Origin: DASWUZ01 sp036401375
GTDB lineage: Bacteria; Acidobacteriota; Terriglobia; Terriglobales; Acidobacteriaceae
DNA length: 64,000 nucleotides
Assembly: GCA_036401375.1 (NCBI GenBank)
Contig: DASWVB010000002.1
Span: 62,001 to 126,000 of the forward strand
Direction: 5' to 3'
Part shown: positions 26,166-35,873 of the stretch, in pieces
Layout: each line of letters starts with the position of its first letter
Position numbering within the stretch: the stretch's first letter is position 1
Notes under the pieces: model-generated
The model's database searches: none
Told to the model about the DNA's origin: nothing
Seen by the model: only the letters and a program-made list of their open reading frames with translations
Made by a program: the position numbers and the translations under genes

Positions 26166-27920
26166 TCAGGGCAGGAGGGTCTCAATATAGATGGCGTGCC
26201 GGCGCGGTGGCAGCCAGGTCGTATAGGGGACGGGCGGGAAGCTCGCCTGCTTGAAGCAGGGAGTTTGTTCGTAGGCGAGGCCGTACCGCGGAGTGAGAGC
26301 GGTGAGGTGCTCGCCGAACCAGAAGACGCAGGGGTCCGAGACGTCGGCAACGGCGCGGGGCTGGTAGGCTCCTCGGGGCGAGATGAGGCGGCTGTCGTTC
26401 ACATAGCCGGTCTCTTCGAGCTGAGTCCAGGAGTCGTATTCGAAGCCCGCTCGAATCTCGCGGCGGGGTACGCCGGCAGAGCGCACCTCTTCGGCGGCAG
26501 CCAGACGGGCGCGGTTGATGGCGTAGAGGTCGTGCATGCCGGCCACTCCGAATGCAGCGAAGAGGACGATCAGCAGCAGGCTGGCCGGGGGCAGCCGGCT
26601 GGCTACCCTCTCCTCATAGAAGCGGACCAGCAGTACAAGCAGGACGAAGAGGACCGGCAGCAGATACCGGTCGTAGATCTGGTCTCTGATGACCAGCATT
26701 CCGATGTAAGCCAGAGCATAGGGGCCGAGCAGGATGAGGACTGCTGACCATGGGAGCTTGCCCTGCACCGGAAGCTGGAGGGTGAGGGGGGCTCGGGGCT
26801 GGCGTGTGTTCCACAGGCAGAGCAGCAGGCCTGCCAGCGCGGCGCAGATGAGAGCGATGAGCACAATGCGCAGGGACGGGGGAACCACGTCGGGCCGCTG
26901 GCCGAGCACAGAGGGAATGTCGATCAGGCCCCTGGCGGTTACATAATTATTAGAGAACGGGGTGAGCCAGCGAAGGCTCTCGTGCTTGTGGGCGAAGACC
27001 AGATCGGCGGCTGCGAGGATGATGGTCGCGAGCACGATGAGCACTCCGGCAGCAGAAACCTGCCTGCGGGCGCGGGCGTTACCCAGGGGGAACTTGACCG
27101 CGAAGGCGATGAGCACAGGCAGCAGGAGGAGGCAGATGGCAAAGCTGTTCCTGACGATGCCGATCACGCGCTGAACGAGGGAGGCGCGGTCGGTGGATCC
27201 GAAGGAGAACTTGTCGCTGATGGAGTAGGGCTGATGGGTGAACCAGTGGACGAGGAGCAGGATAGCGAGGAAGCTGAGGATCCATGAAGCAGCGCCGGTG
27301 AGGAGAGCTCCGCGGCGGCGGCGCATGTACCAGGCAGCGCACGGGACCATCACCAGCGCTCCTAGCCACGCGAACTGCCGCGATGTGCCGGCCGCCACGT
27401 TTGAGGCGGCGGCAATTGCGAGCCAGATCAGAGCCGAGCTATCTTCAGACGCCTGTACCGCCCGGACGCAGAGATAGCAGCACAGCAGGATGCTGAAGAA
27501 ACCCGGGACATCGGACATGAAGCTGAAGGCGAGCGGGAGAAAGAGAGGGGAGAGGACCAGGGTCAGAGTTGCGACCGTGGCGTCACCCTCGGCGATGCCA
27601 AGACGAGTGAAGAGACGCTGCAAAAGAACCGCTGTGCTGAGTGAGACCAACAGCATCGAGGAACGGACCGCGGTGAAGGTGAAGCCGAAGAGCTTGATGG
27701 AGAGCGCGCCCAGGTAGAGTTGCCAGCCGAGCATAGGCGTGGCCCACCCGTTGTAGACGATGTGGCCGGTGTTTGCGAGCGTGCGCGCGATCCAGATGTA
27801 GGACCAGTCGTCGTTCAGGCCCATCTCAAGCACGGGGTGAGCGGCGATCACGCACACGGTCAGCGCTATGGCGCAGAGGATCGCTGGATGAAAGACAGTG
27901 GTCCTTATCTTTGAGGCCAA
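26166..27920 (-). CDS. GT-C type membrane glycosyltransferase (GT39/PMT-like)
   Basis: A 584-residue polytopic membrane protein with around 11-12 hydrophobic helices. The first outer loop has 'GLNDDWSYIWIARTLANTG', the catalytic-type acidic pair seen in ArnT/PMT relatives, and the C-terminal ~100 residues are soluble. It should use a lipid-linked sugar on the outer side of the inner membrane; donor and acceptor are unknown. It is monocistronic as far as visible, convergent with tal. It shares only general architecture with the enzyme at 8991-10616. Confidence 0.82.
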   Translation of the reverse strand: MASKIRTTVFHPAILCAIALTVCVIAAHPVLEMGLNDDWSYIWIARTLANTGHIVYNGWATPMLGWQLYLGALSIKLFGFTFTAVRSSMLLVSLSTAVLLQRLFTRLGIAEGDATVATLTLVLSPLFLPLAFSFMSDVPGFFSILLCCYLCVRAVQASEDSSALIWLAIAAASNVAAGTSRQFAWLGALVMVPCAAWYMRRRRGALLTGAASWILSFLAILLLVHWFTHQPYSISDKFSFGSTDRASLVQRVIGIVRNSFAICLLLLPVLIAFAVKFPLGNARARRQVSAAGVLIVLATIILAAADLVFAHKHESLRWLTPFSNNYVTARGLIDIPSVLGQRPDVVPPSLRIVLIALICAALAGLLLCLWNTRQPRAPLTLQLPVQGKLPWSAVLILLGPYALAYIGMLVIRDQIYDRYLLPVLFVLLVLLVRFYEERVASRLPPASLLLIVLFAAFGVAGMHDLYAINRARLAAAEEVRSAGVPRREIRAGFEYDSWTQLEETGYVNDSRLISPRGAYQPRAVADVSDPCVFWFGEHLTALTPRYGLAYEQTPCFKQASFPPVPYTTWLPPRRHAIYIETLLP

Positions 27921-28304
27921 GGTATCTGTCCCTTGCGTTTCAGGTTGAATAGATCAGGTTGAGGAGATCCATGTTCAGGAGTTGCATTGAACTTGCGTGT
28001 GATCGCGCTCGCGTTCAGATGAGGAGTCTGGAAGGGCTCAAGGTCGAGAGCCGCTCCCATGGGACGAGGTTTTTCTTGAGCAGCGTGAGATCTCAAAAGA
28101 GCAGACTGTCAGGACGATGCACTTCGTGCACTCTCCTCACACCGGCGCGCGAAAGTAGCGCCAGGCCGAGGAGGGCAACAGATACCGCTCGAAGCAAGCG
28201 GATAGACAGAGGTTAACTCAAACGGGCGGCTCGGCATGAGGCCCATGGCCCACAGGAGTCGAATCTGGTCTACGCCGACCGGTCTTTATCAGAGGTGCAG
28301 GAGT
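27921..28304. other. Intergenic region without a recognisable gene
   Basis: 384 bases between two minus-strand genes. I see only short palindromes: GAGATCTC at 28086-28093 and a 5-bp hairpin TGCAC-TTC-GTGCA at 28118-28130. A stretch near 28255-28285 resembles a tRNA T-arm superficially but does not fold. The promoter of the glycosyltransferase gene is expected near 27921-28000. Confidence 0.4.
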
Positions 28305-29612
28305 TCACGCGGTGGTGCGCGTCTTGAGATTTACGTTCACGTAATCGTCAGGAGTCTTCTGGTTGGGGCCGCCGCTCGCGGGATGGTATTCGATGCGCAG
28401 CGTCTGGCTGTCGACCACGATCCGGAGGTAGCCGAAGTCGGCGTCGTCATAGTTCTCAAAGGTGAGGGTGCTGCTGACGGGCAGCGGCGTGCGCAGAGGC
28501 GTGCCGTTGATGTTCTGCTGGATGGGGTTGACGGCGTGTCCGCCGTCGCCGGCGATGATGTAGGGCACCTGGGTCGCTCCCACGGTGCGGGTGAAGCGCT
28601 GGTAGTTGTGGGCATGTCCGGAGAGGATGGCGTGGGGCGCGAACCCTGCGGAGGCGATGGCGGCGTCGATATCCTGCAACATGCGCGGGCTGCCGGAGTG
28701 CACACTGCCAAAGGTGAATGGCGGATGGTGCACGGCAATGACCACGGCTCCGGCGTAGTTCTCCTTTTTAGCGCGGGAGAGCGCAGCGGTGAGAAAGGTC
28801 AGCTGGCGATCATCGACCGGCGAGGTGGAGTTGGCCTCACTCGAGATGACGCCGGGATCTTCGAGCACGTTGCTGTAGAGGGCGAGGATGCGGATGAAGG
28901 GCGCATCGAAGGTGAAGAAGACTCCAGGCTGGATCATCGAGGTGCGCAGAAGGGTGCCGGCTTCGGGCGTTCGTACCGGTGCAGGGGAGCAGAAGTTTCG
29001 CAGAAAGGCATCGAGGGTGGGCGCGGGGTCGCCAGAGTAGACGACTCCGTCGTGATTGCCGGCGATGGCGAGGATGGGGGCCGGGTACTCTCTGTACGGC
29101 TCGTAGAACTGGTCATAATAGTACTTGCCCTCGCCGAAGCTGTAGACCACGTCTCCGAGATGGAAGTAAAAGGCCGGGACGTCGGCGGCATTCATCTCGG
29201 TGAAGTCGGTGACCATCTTGTCGGCGACCACGGACTGGGTGGCTGGACCTTTGACGCTGCCGGTGTCTCCCACGGCGTGGAAGACGATCTGCCCGGCGGC
29301 CTCGACGGCGGCTACCCTGGCTGGCCCGGCGCTGCCGAGCACTTGGGAGAGCGCGAGGATAGGCTCAGCCGCGCCGCCGCGTGCCGAGGGGATTGCCTGC
29401 AGCAGGGTGGGATCGACCAGCTTGTAGAGCTTAGTGTCGGAGCCGTGATGGACCGCGAAGCCGGTCGGGTCCGGACTAGGAGCCGGCTGGCTGAACACCG
29501 GCTGGCCGCTCGCCGATACAGGTGGGGCAGATACGACGGGCTTGGGCTTTGGCTTTCTTGCAGGGTGTCTCTTTCTACTGAGCGGAGTATCTGGCTTGTT
29601 TTCGCGGGGCAT
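28305..29612 (-). CDS. Metallophosphoesterase (calcineurin-like)
   Basis: A 435-residue protein with the full set of metallophosphatase motifs: AVGDTG, FHLGDVVY, AIAGNHDG, IAVHHPPF and 'ILSGHAHNYQRF'. These bind two metals and hydrolyse phosphomonoesters or diesters; the arrangement resembles purple acid phosphatase-like enzymes. The N-terminus (~1-60) is Lys/Arg/Pro-rich with no clear signal peptide, so location is uncertain. ATG 29612 has AGGAG 5 bases upstream, preferred over the longer frame reaching 29657. Confidence 0.88.
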   Translation of the reverse strand: MPRENKPDTPLSRKRHPARKPKPKPVVSAPPVSASGQPVFSQPAPSPDPTGFAVHHGSDTKLYKLVDPTLLQAIPSARGGAAEPILALSQVLGSAGPARVAAVEAAGQIVFHAVGDTGSVKGPATQSVVADKMVTDFTEMNAADVPAFYFHLGDVVYSFGEGKYYYDQFYEPYREYPAPILAIAGNHDGVVYSGDPAPTLDAFLRNFCSPAPVRTPEAGTLLRTSMIQPGVFFTFDAPFIRILALYSNVLEDPGVISSEANSTSPVDDRQLTFLTAALSRAKKENYAGAVVIAVHHPPFTFGSVHSGSPRMLQDIDAAIASAGFAPHAILSGHAHNYQRFTRTVGATQVPYIIAGDGGHAVNPIQQNINGTPLRTPLPVSSTLTFENYDDADFGYLRIVVDSQTLRIEYHPASGGPNQKTPDDYVNVNLKTRTTA

Positions 29613-29825
29613 TGCAGCTCCTGGGGCCGGTTGCGGACCTGAAGAAATCTCGCGCACCAGAATAGCCTGCTGCTCGTGAAAGTCAAATGAAGGAACCTGC
29701 CCGGTAGCGTCTCAGATTGAAATGGCAGGCTTCTCCAATCGCGTCCGGGAGAGACTTATTTGACTAGCCAGTAAAATCTAACGCTCTCGTATCATAAGGC
29801 GCAGCGGAATTCCGTACGGGAGGCG

Positions 29826-30227
29826 ATGATGATGCGCTTACGCCTGTTGCGAGGCTTCTTGTTCGTACTGGGGCTCTTGTTTATCGCCCTGATCTACCCC
29901 CTCTACACCGATCTGCGGCATGCGAACTGGCTGGTGGTGGCGCACAACGAGACAGAGCCGATGTTCTTGAGCTTCTTCATCGCACTCGGCCCCTTTCTAC
30001 TACTTGCTTCCAGGAACCCTGCGAAACATCGTTTGCTGGTCAGCTTCACGGCCTGGTGGAATCTTGCGCATTCTTCCGTCATGACGATTGAGACGGTGCA
30101 GGCCTGGAATCGCGGAGTCCACCGGATCTTTACCGATGTAATTATCACGGCCGTCATCGGCCTTATTCTGCTGGCACTCCTACCAGCGACTCGAGAATCT
30201 TCGGCGGAGCGGAGCGTTCCAAATTGA
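29826..30227 (+). CDS. Small membrane protein, DUF6632-like
   Basis: A 133-residue protein with four predicted membrane helices: 'LFVLGLLFIALIYPLY', 'FLSFFIALGPFLLLASRNP', the FTAWWNLAHSSVM region, and 'IITAVIGLILLALLP'. The pattern, including YPL in helix 1 and 'ARNPxxHRxLxxFTAW', fits DUF6632 proteins common in this phylum; the name is from memory. Function is unknown. GGGAGG lies 4-5 bases before a run of ATG codons, the first of which I take as start. No partner gene is evident. Confidence 0.72.
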   Translation: MMMRLRLLRGFLFVLGLLFIALIYPLYTDLRHANWLVVAHNETEPMFLSFFIALGPFLLLASRNPAKHRLLVSFTAWWNLAHSSVMTIETVQAWNRGVHRIFTDVIITAVIGLILLALLPATRESSAERSVPN

Positions 30228-30528
30228 GACACTGCCAGCTGCTGAGACCTGCCGGTTGGATGTGGGTTCAAGAGTCTGAATCAGGCAGCGGGGTTGAAGA
30301 TCGTGATCAGTAAGCGGCCGTGGGAGTGGACCGCTAACGATTTATAGTCCTGCGCAATTTACCTTGTTGTAATCTGCGCCGAAGTACGTAGAGTAGGGTC
30401 TCAAAGAATGGATAGGAACTGCGCCGGTCCCCGGGGGGAGCAGGCAAGGGCCGGAGCAAACCTGCACAACTGTGCGGCACGACCAACTGGATTCATTGCG
30501 GCTCTCGATGAGCCATCCTGGAGGTTAC

Positions 30529-31065
30529 GTGGATACCGAATCTTATTCCCTGAGGCAGATCTTTCACGACCTTGTATCGGAGTGCTATGCCGAGCACGTC
30601 GGCATGCGAGACTCCGAGGTGTCGAGTTACGTGGCTGATCTGTTGACCGACTTCAGTAAATCGGACCGACTTTATCGGCTGCGCGATGGCGGCGGCCGAC
30701 CTCTCGACCAGGTGGATGCGATGCTGGCCGCGTCTGACCCGGTGCACGGTACCGCGCCCTCCTTCGATACGGAGAGGCAGATACGCAAACACATTGGCGA
30801 CTATGCCCTCTTTCTCACCGGCATGTACCCGGAGTCGGTGCGCCGGGAGGAGGAGAGCTTCTTTCACCTCGTGCAGGCCGGCAAGGAGAGCTACTACGTG
30901 GTCTCACAGTTCAACGTCTTTGAATATGCGGCGGAGGCGCCGTTATTCGGGCGGCTGGCCGACTCGTTTGAGAGCTGCATTTACGGGCTGCAGAAGGTGC
31001 GCGGGGAGCTGGAGCGGCGGAAGGCCATCAGCCCCGCGTTGCAGCGGCAGAAGCGCCTGATGTGA
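30529..31065 (+). CDS. Conserved-looking protein of unknown function
   Basis: A 178-residue soluble protein, mainly helical by appearance, with 'SYSLRQIFHDLVSECYAEHV', YVADLLTDF, 'IGDYALFLTGMYPESVRR' and 'GKESYYVVSQFN'. I recognise no named family. There is no signal peptide or membrane helix. I chose GTG 30529 because GGAGG ends 4 bases before it; ATG 30508 and GTG 30472 are in frame but lack ribosome binding sites. Upstream, 30228-30528 shows no other gene. It may be a sensor or enzyme peculiar to Terriglobia. Confidence 0.68.
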   Translation: MDTESYSLRQIFHDLVSECYAEHVGMRDSEVSSYVADLLTDFSKSDRLYRLRDGGGRPLDQVDAMLAASDPVHGTAPSFDTERQIRKHIGDYALFLTGMYPESVRREEESFFHLVQAGKESYYVVSQFNVFEYAAEAPLFGRLADSFESCIYGLQKVRGELERRKAISPALQRQKRLM

Positions 31066-31179
31066 GCTGCTTCCTCCGGTGATCTGCAATGCCGGCGTGA
31101 GGATGCAGATTTGGCGGGTATCAATTGCGGCGAAGCCGCTCCCGCGGGGTGCGGCCAGCATTGCCCTTGCGGCCGGCGC

Positions 31180-31650
31180 TCATTCGTCTGCGGGCTCTAC
31201 GTAGAACATCTCGTCGGTGGGACGAAAGCCGTTGCTCACGTAGAGGGGCCGTCCAGCCTCGGTGGCGTGCAGCGCTACGACCCGGATCTTGCGGTGGCGC
31301 GCCTCTGCGAGGGCGATCTCGATGAGGCTGGTAGCCACCTTGCGCCGCCGGTACTCCGGTTCGACATAGACATTGAGCAGGTACCCCCGCTGCGACTGCA
31401 TGGGATCGAGGGGGTGAGGAGCCCACTCCAGGATCATGAGGCCTGCTCCGCCGGCGATCTTGTCGCCGTCGACCGCCAGCCAGCCGAAGTATTTCCCCTC
31501 CTCCAGCTGCGCTTCGACCCAGGGTTCGAAGTAGTCGGCCATGAGGTCGAGAATCTCATTATCGGGGCGCCCGGCGTCGACGAACATGCGTCTGCGGTGA
31601 TGGGTGATGACCTCGGCGTCCTTGACGGTTGCGGCTCTGATCTCGAACAT
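31180..31650 (-). CDS. GNAT family N-acetyltransferase
   Basis: A 156-residue protein with the GNAT fold: 'MFEIRAATVKDAEVITHHRR' opening, 'GWLAVDGDKIAGGAGLMI', the acetyl-CoA loop 'LNVYVEPEYRRRKVATSLIE' (R/Q-x-x-G/A equivalent RRRKVA), and the C-terminal 'LHATEAGRPLYVSNGFRPTD'. The acceptor is unknown. It is convergent with the preceding unknown gene and divergent from tilS. Confidence 0.88.
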   Translation of the reverse strand: MFEIRAATVKDAEVITHHRRRMFVDAGRPDNEILDLMADYFEPWVEAQLEEGKYFGWLAVDGDKIAGGAGLMILEWAPHPLDPMQSQRGYLLNVYVEPEYRRRKVATSLIEIALAEARHRKIRVVALHATEAGRPLYVSNGFRPTDEMFYVEPADE

Positions 31651-31860
31651 GCTGAGAGTATAAAGCGTTGAACGGGGAGGCGTTTAGAGGCAGCATCCGC
31701 TGGCTGCCGCCTCCAGTACCAGGCCGCAGGACGGCTGTCTTGCCAGGCTGGGCGCAGAGCTGCCGCCGGGTTTCCAGAGCAGGAGTATTACGGGTCACGG
31801 ATAGTACTGGGATAGTTGAAGGCAGGGGTTGGTTCGGGGCAGGGGTAGTATGGTTCGATC

Positions 31861-33414
31861 ATGACCCGGACTACCAGTAAGCTGCCGCTGGCGCTTGAGA
31901 TGTTTCGTCCGGGGATGCGAGCGGGCGTCGCGGTCTCGGGCGGTGCGGATTCGGTGGCCTTGCTTCGCACCCTGTTGTTGGAGCAGGGCCGGATGGGGCT
32001 GGTGCTGTCGGTGGTGCACGTCCACCACGGGATTCGCGGCGCAGAGGCGGATGGCGATGCGGGCTTTGTCGAAGAGCTTGCGAGGAGCTATTCGCTGCCG
32101 TTTCATCTTGAACGGGTGAATGTGCCAACCGCCGCAGGGGCTGCGGGCGAGACGATCGAAGAGGCGGCGCGCAACCTGCGGTATCGCTGTTTTGGCGGGC
32201 TGATCGAGCGCGATCTGGTCGATGTCGTGCTGACCGCTCACACCCTGGACGACCAGGCGGAGACGGTGCTGCACCGGCTGCTGCGCGGCGCCTGGACGGA
32301 GGGCCTCGGCGGCATCTACCCCTCGCTCTCAAGAGACTCGCTGGCGCTGAAGGCTGCCGGGGGCCTGCCCTCGGCGAAGAGCGGGCGCGAGGAGAGCCAG
32401 GCTGCGATCCTGCGGCCTTTTCTGGCCGTACGACGAGTTGAGATCGAGGGCTGGCTGCGCTCCATCGGGCAGGCCTGGCGTGAGGACTCCACCAACCAGG
32501 ACCAGGCCCATACGCGGAACCGGCTGCGCCGCTCGCTGCTGCCGGAGTTGCTGACGTATAACCCGCAGATTGCGACCCAGCTCGCGCATCTGGCCCTGCT
32601 GGCGCGGGACGAGGAGCAGTACTGGGAGACGGAGCTGGCGCGGTTGATGCCATCGCTGCTGCTGCCCGGCAGGGCTACGCGAGGAGGTGGACGGAGCACG
32701 CAATCGGGTGAAAGCTCGGTCGCGATCGAGCTCGAACGGCTGAGACCGCTCGCCCCAGCGCTGCGGCGGCGGGTGTTGCGGGCGGCAGCGCGAGAGATCG
32801 GCGTCAAGGTAGATTTTGCCCAGACCGAGCAGCTTATGGAGCTCTGCCAAGCCGCATCCTCTGGAGGTAAGGGCAAGGGAACCGAGGTAGGGGCCGGAAT
32901 CTGCGTGGTGCGTACGCCGCGCGAAATCCGGCTGGTGAAGAGAGCGTTCGCGACCGGTACTGCGGGCCCGGCCGCCGAGGGGTCAACGGCCGAGTATGTG
33001 CTTGCTGTTCCGGGCGAGGTGTTCGCTGAGCGCTTCGGTGTGGTGCTGACCGCTGAAGTGAAGCCGGCTGCCGGCAGGCTGGTCGATGAAGTTCTGCCTC
33101 GTGACAACGCGAACCCTGCAGGTGGAGCTGTGCCTGGTCCGCGCGTCCGGCCTGAGGGTAGTCCTGGAACGCTCCCGGATGCGCTGGTTCGAGGGTCCCG
33201 ACCTGGGGATGTGGTGCGGCTTCGCTACAGCCGGGGTGCTCGCAGGGTGAAAGAGGTCTTCGAGCGGCTGCAGGTACCGGCCGGGGAGCGGCCTGACTGG
33301 CCGGTCGTCGAATGGGCCGGGAAGATCATCTGGATGCGGGGAGCGGAGATCGAAAGTGAGGCGGCGGAGGCCGCCGGCCTGATCATCCGCGCCTCATCGC
33401 CCGATACACCTTGA
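31861..33414 (+). CDS. tilS: tRNA(Ile)-lysidine synthase
   Basis: A 517-residue protein with the PP-loop AVSGGADSVALL, 'VVHVHHGIRGAEADGD' and 'VVLTAHTLDDQAETVLHRLL', all typical of TilS. It attaches lysine to C34 of tRNA-Ile(CAU), an essential decoding step. The C-terminal TilS domain (RSRPGDVVRLRYSRGARRVK) spans ~430-510. Two low-complexity inserts, around residues 155-175 and 270-285, lengthen it. It lies 283 bases upstream of ftsH, a pairing common in many bacteria. Confidence 0.94.
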   Translation: MTRTTSKLPLALEMFRPGMRAGVAVSGGADSVALLRTLLLEQGRMGLVLSVVHVHHGIRGAEADGDAGFVEELARSYSLPFHLERVNVPTAAGAAGETIEEAARNLRYRCFGGLIERDLVDVVLTAHTLDDQAETVLHRLLRGAWTEGLGGIYPSLSRDSLALKAAGGLPSAKSGREESQAAILRPFLAVRRVEIEGWLRSIGQAWREDSTNQDQAHTRNRLRRSLLPELLTYNPQIATQLAHLALLARDEEQYWETELARLMPSLLLPGRATRGGGRSTQSGESSVAIELERLRPLAPALRRRVLRAAAREIGVKVDFAQTEQLMELCQAASSGGKGKGTEVGAGICVVRTPREIRLVKRAFATGTAGPAAEGSTAEYVLAVPGEVFAERFGVVLTAEVKPAAGRLVDEVLPRDNANPAGGAVPGPRVRPEGSPGTLPDALVRGSRPGDVVRLRYSRGARRVKEVFERLQVPAGERPDWPVVEWAGKIIWMRGAEIESEAAEAAGLIIRASSPDTP

Positions 33415-33506
33415 GGGACCCGACAGCAGTCTCGAAGCCGCGCCGGGCTGATAGCTGATGCAAACCTCCGCCAGCGAGCGGGTTTAAGTTGAGGAGTAGA
33501 ATAGCG

Positions 33507-33534
33507 GTTACATAGCGCTGGCTTTACGTATGAT
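33507..33534 (+). promoter_or_regulatory. Candidate promoter of ftsH
   Basis: GTTACA at 33507-33512 and TATGAT at 33529-33534 with a 16-base spacer, about 165 bases before the ftsH start. The -10 is close to consensus and the -35 moderate. The long leader between it and ftsH contains a 7-bp inverted repeat (GGGAAGT/ACTTCCC) around a long loop. Confidence 0.4.
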
Positions 33535-33697
33535 CCGGTTTTGCAGTTTGACTTCGTGCAGCCTGGGAAGTGCTGTCCCTGAAGAGTTTCGCTACTTCCC
33601 GGGTACTTGCGTCGTCTAATCGCTGTAACGGTAAACAGGTAAGCCGGACGCCGGGTGCTGAGTCCGTTGTCCAGTGGTAAGGGAATCGAGGGTTTTC

Positions 33698-35614
33698 GTG
33701 AACTCAAGAGTAAAGACGATTGGTTTGTGGGTCATCATCTTCGCGTGCATGGCGCTGCTTTATGACGTGTACCTCCGCAACACCAATACCGGCAAGGTCG
33801 CTGACATTCCGTTTTCGCAGTTCATGACCGACCTGCAGCAGGGTAACATCGCGGACGCGACGATCACCGATAACGAGGTGCATGGACATCTGCGCAGCGA
33901 CAAGAGCCAGTACCACACCGAGGCTCCCGCGAATTTCCCTGACATGTACAAGCAGCTCACCGACAAGGGCGTGCTGCTGACGATCAAGAACAACTCGGGT
34001 AATTCGTGGCTTCCGATCCTGTTCAACTTTGCCCCGATCATCATCATCGCGGCGCTCTGGTTCTTCATGCTGCGGCAGATGCAGAGCGGCGGCAACAAGG
34101 CCATGTCATTCGGCAAGAGCCGGGCGCGTCTGCTGTCGATGCAGCAGAAGAAGGTGACGTTCAAAGACGTGGCTGGAGTCGATGAGGCCAAGGAAGAGCT
34201 GAAGGAGATCATCGAGTTTCTGCGTGAGGCGCAGAAGTTTCAGAAGCTGGGTGGACGGATTCCCAAGGGCGTGCTGCTCGTGGGCCCTCCGGGAACGGGC
34301 AAGACTCTGCTGGCCCGCGCGGTTGCGGGTGAGGCGAATGTGCCGTTCTTCTCGATCTCGGGTTCAGACTTCGTGGAGATGTTTGTCGGAGTGGGCGCGA
34401 GCCGCGTTCGCGACCTGTTCGAGCAGGGCAAGAAGAATGCGCCCTGCATCATCTTCATCGACGAGATCGACGCGGTGGGACGTCATCGCGGCGCCGGCCT
34501 GGGCGGTGGACACGATGAGCGTGAGCAGACCCTGAACCAGCTGCTGGTCGAGATGGATGGGTTTGAATCGAATGATGGCGTGATCCTGATCGCGGCGACG
34601 AATCGTCCGGACGTTCTCGATCCTGCGCTGCTGCGTCCGGGCCGCTTTGACCGGCGTGTGGTGGTGGGCCGGCCCGATGTTCGCGGCCGCGAAGAGGTCC
34701 TGCGCGTACACGCCAAGAAGGTTCCGCTCTGGGATGATGTCGATCTTCGCGTGCTGGCCCGCGGAACACCGGGCTTCTCCGGTGCAGACCTGGCCAACAT
34801 GGTCAACGAAGCGGCGCTGAGTGCTGCCCGCGCCAATCGCAAGGCGGTCTTCATGGAAGACTTCGAGACGGCGAAGGACAAGGTGATGATGGGCGCGGAG
34901 CGCAAGTCGATGCTGCTGACCGAAGACGACAAGAAGGACACGGCCTATCACGAGGCTGGTCACGTCCTGGTTGCGGCCAAGCGTAAGTATGCCGATCCGC
35001 TGCACAAGGTTACGATCATTCCCCGGGGCATGGCGCTGGGTGTGACCATGCAGCTGCCGGAGGAGGACAAGCACACGGTCTCGAAGGACTATCTAGAAAC
35101 CCAGCTTGCGATTCTCATGGGCGGACGCTGCGCGGAGGAGATCTTCATGAACCGGAAGACGACCGGCGCGGGCAACGACATCGAGCGCTCGACGGACCTG
35201 GCGCGCAAGATGGTGTGCGAGTACGGCATGAGCCGGATGGGACCGCTGACCTTTGGCAAGAAGGAGGAGCAAATCTTCCTCGGGCGCGAGATATCGCAGC
35301 ACCGCGATTTCTCTGAAGAGACTGCCCGCCAGATTGACGCAGAGGTGCGCAGCATGGTCGATGAGGCTTACAAGTCGGCTTACGAGATCCTCAACACCAA
35401 TCACGACATCATGCACCGCATGGCGGCGGCGTTGCTGGAGCGGGAGACGCTGGATGCGGCAGATATCAAGCTGATCATCGAGGGTAAGGACCTGCCCCCG
35501 ATGAAGCCGCTGGGTGGCTCGGGCGGTAATCCTACGGGCGATGTGCAGCAGGTGCTCAAGCCGGAGCCTGGCCGTACCACGGGCTTTCCTGAGGGCAGCC
35601 CTTCGCCTGCTTGA
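33698..35614 (+). CDS. ftsH: ATP-dependent zinc metalloprotease FtsH
   Basis: A 638-residue membrane AAA+ protease: two N-terminal membrane helices (~5-22 and ~112-132) flank a periplasmic domain, then Walker A GPPGTGKTLLARAVAGE, Walker B IIFIDEIDAVG, and the zinc site HEAGH. It degrades membrane and regulatory proteins in the cytoplasm-facing hexamer. The start is the GTG at 33698 (NSRVKTIGLW), which matches the usual FtsH N-terminus and has GAGGG 6 bases ahead. The Pro/Gly-rich tail after ~605 is disordered, as in many FtsH. Confidence 0.97.
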   Translation: MNSRVKTIGLWVIIFACMALLYDVYLRNTNTGKVADIPFSQFMTDLQQGNIADATITDNEVHGHLRSDKSQYHTEAPANFPDMYKQLTDKGVLLTIKNNSGNSWLPILFNFAPIIIIAALWFFMLRQMQSGGNKAMSFGKSRARLLSMQQKKVTFKDVAGVDEAKEELKEIIEFLREAQKFQKLGGRIPKGVLLVGPPGTGKTLLARAVAGEANVPFFSISGSDFVEMFVGVGASRVRDLFEQGKKNAPCIIFIDEIDAVGRHRGAGLGGGHDEREQTLNQLLVEMDGFESNDGVILIAATNRPDVLDPALLRPGRFDRRVVVGRPDVRGREEVLRVHAKKVPLWDDVDLRVLARGTPGFSGADLANMVNEAALSAARANRKAVFMEDFETAKDKVMMGAERKSMLLTEDDKKDTAYHEAGHVLVAAKRKYADPLHKVTIIPRGMALGVTMQLPEEDKHTVSKDYLETQLAILMGGRCAEEIFMNRKTTGAGNDIERSTDLARKMVCEYGMSRMGPLTFGKKEEQIFLGREISQHRDFSEETARQIDAEVRSMVDEAYKSAYEILNTNHDIMHRMAAALLERETLDAADIKLIIEGKDLPPMKPLGGSGGNPTGDVQQVLKPEPGRTTGFPEGSPSPA

Positions 35615-35689
35615 TTGCGCCGGAACAGGGTTGAAGAGGGAGTACTGAAGGCCGGCCGCGCTGCCGTCCCGTGTTCCTGGACACTCGCT

Positions 35690-35730
35690 CCCACTCATGC
35701 GCGATGAGGCCGCGCATGAATGGGGCACCC
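35690..35730 (+). repeat. Palindromic REP-like element, copy A
   Basis: Imperfect 14-bp arms, 35690-35703 and 35711-35724, one G-T mismatch, loop ATGAGGC, followed by GCACCC. The left end TCCCACTCATGCGCG and right end GCGCATGAATGGGGCACCC recur almost exactly at 53507-53547. It lies between convergent genes, 75 bases after ftsH. Confidence 0.75.
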
Positions 35731-35873
35731 GCTTTCAACCGTGATTGAGCAGGCTCTACGCTTGAAAAGTGCGACCTGCTTCTAACCTGTAAAGGGCTTA
35801 GGTTTTCCCGCGAAGAGCGGGCCTCGCCTCCCTTAACAGCTTGCCCGCTTCATTTCTCAGAAGAATCAGGTTG

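Noticed and set aside
28236..28300. Possible tRNA or att site
   Set aside because: A GTCGAATC stretch recalls a T-loop, but the flanking bases do not pair and no acceptor or anticodon arm can be built.
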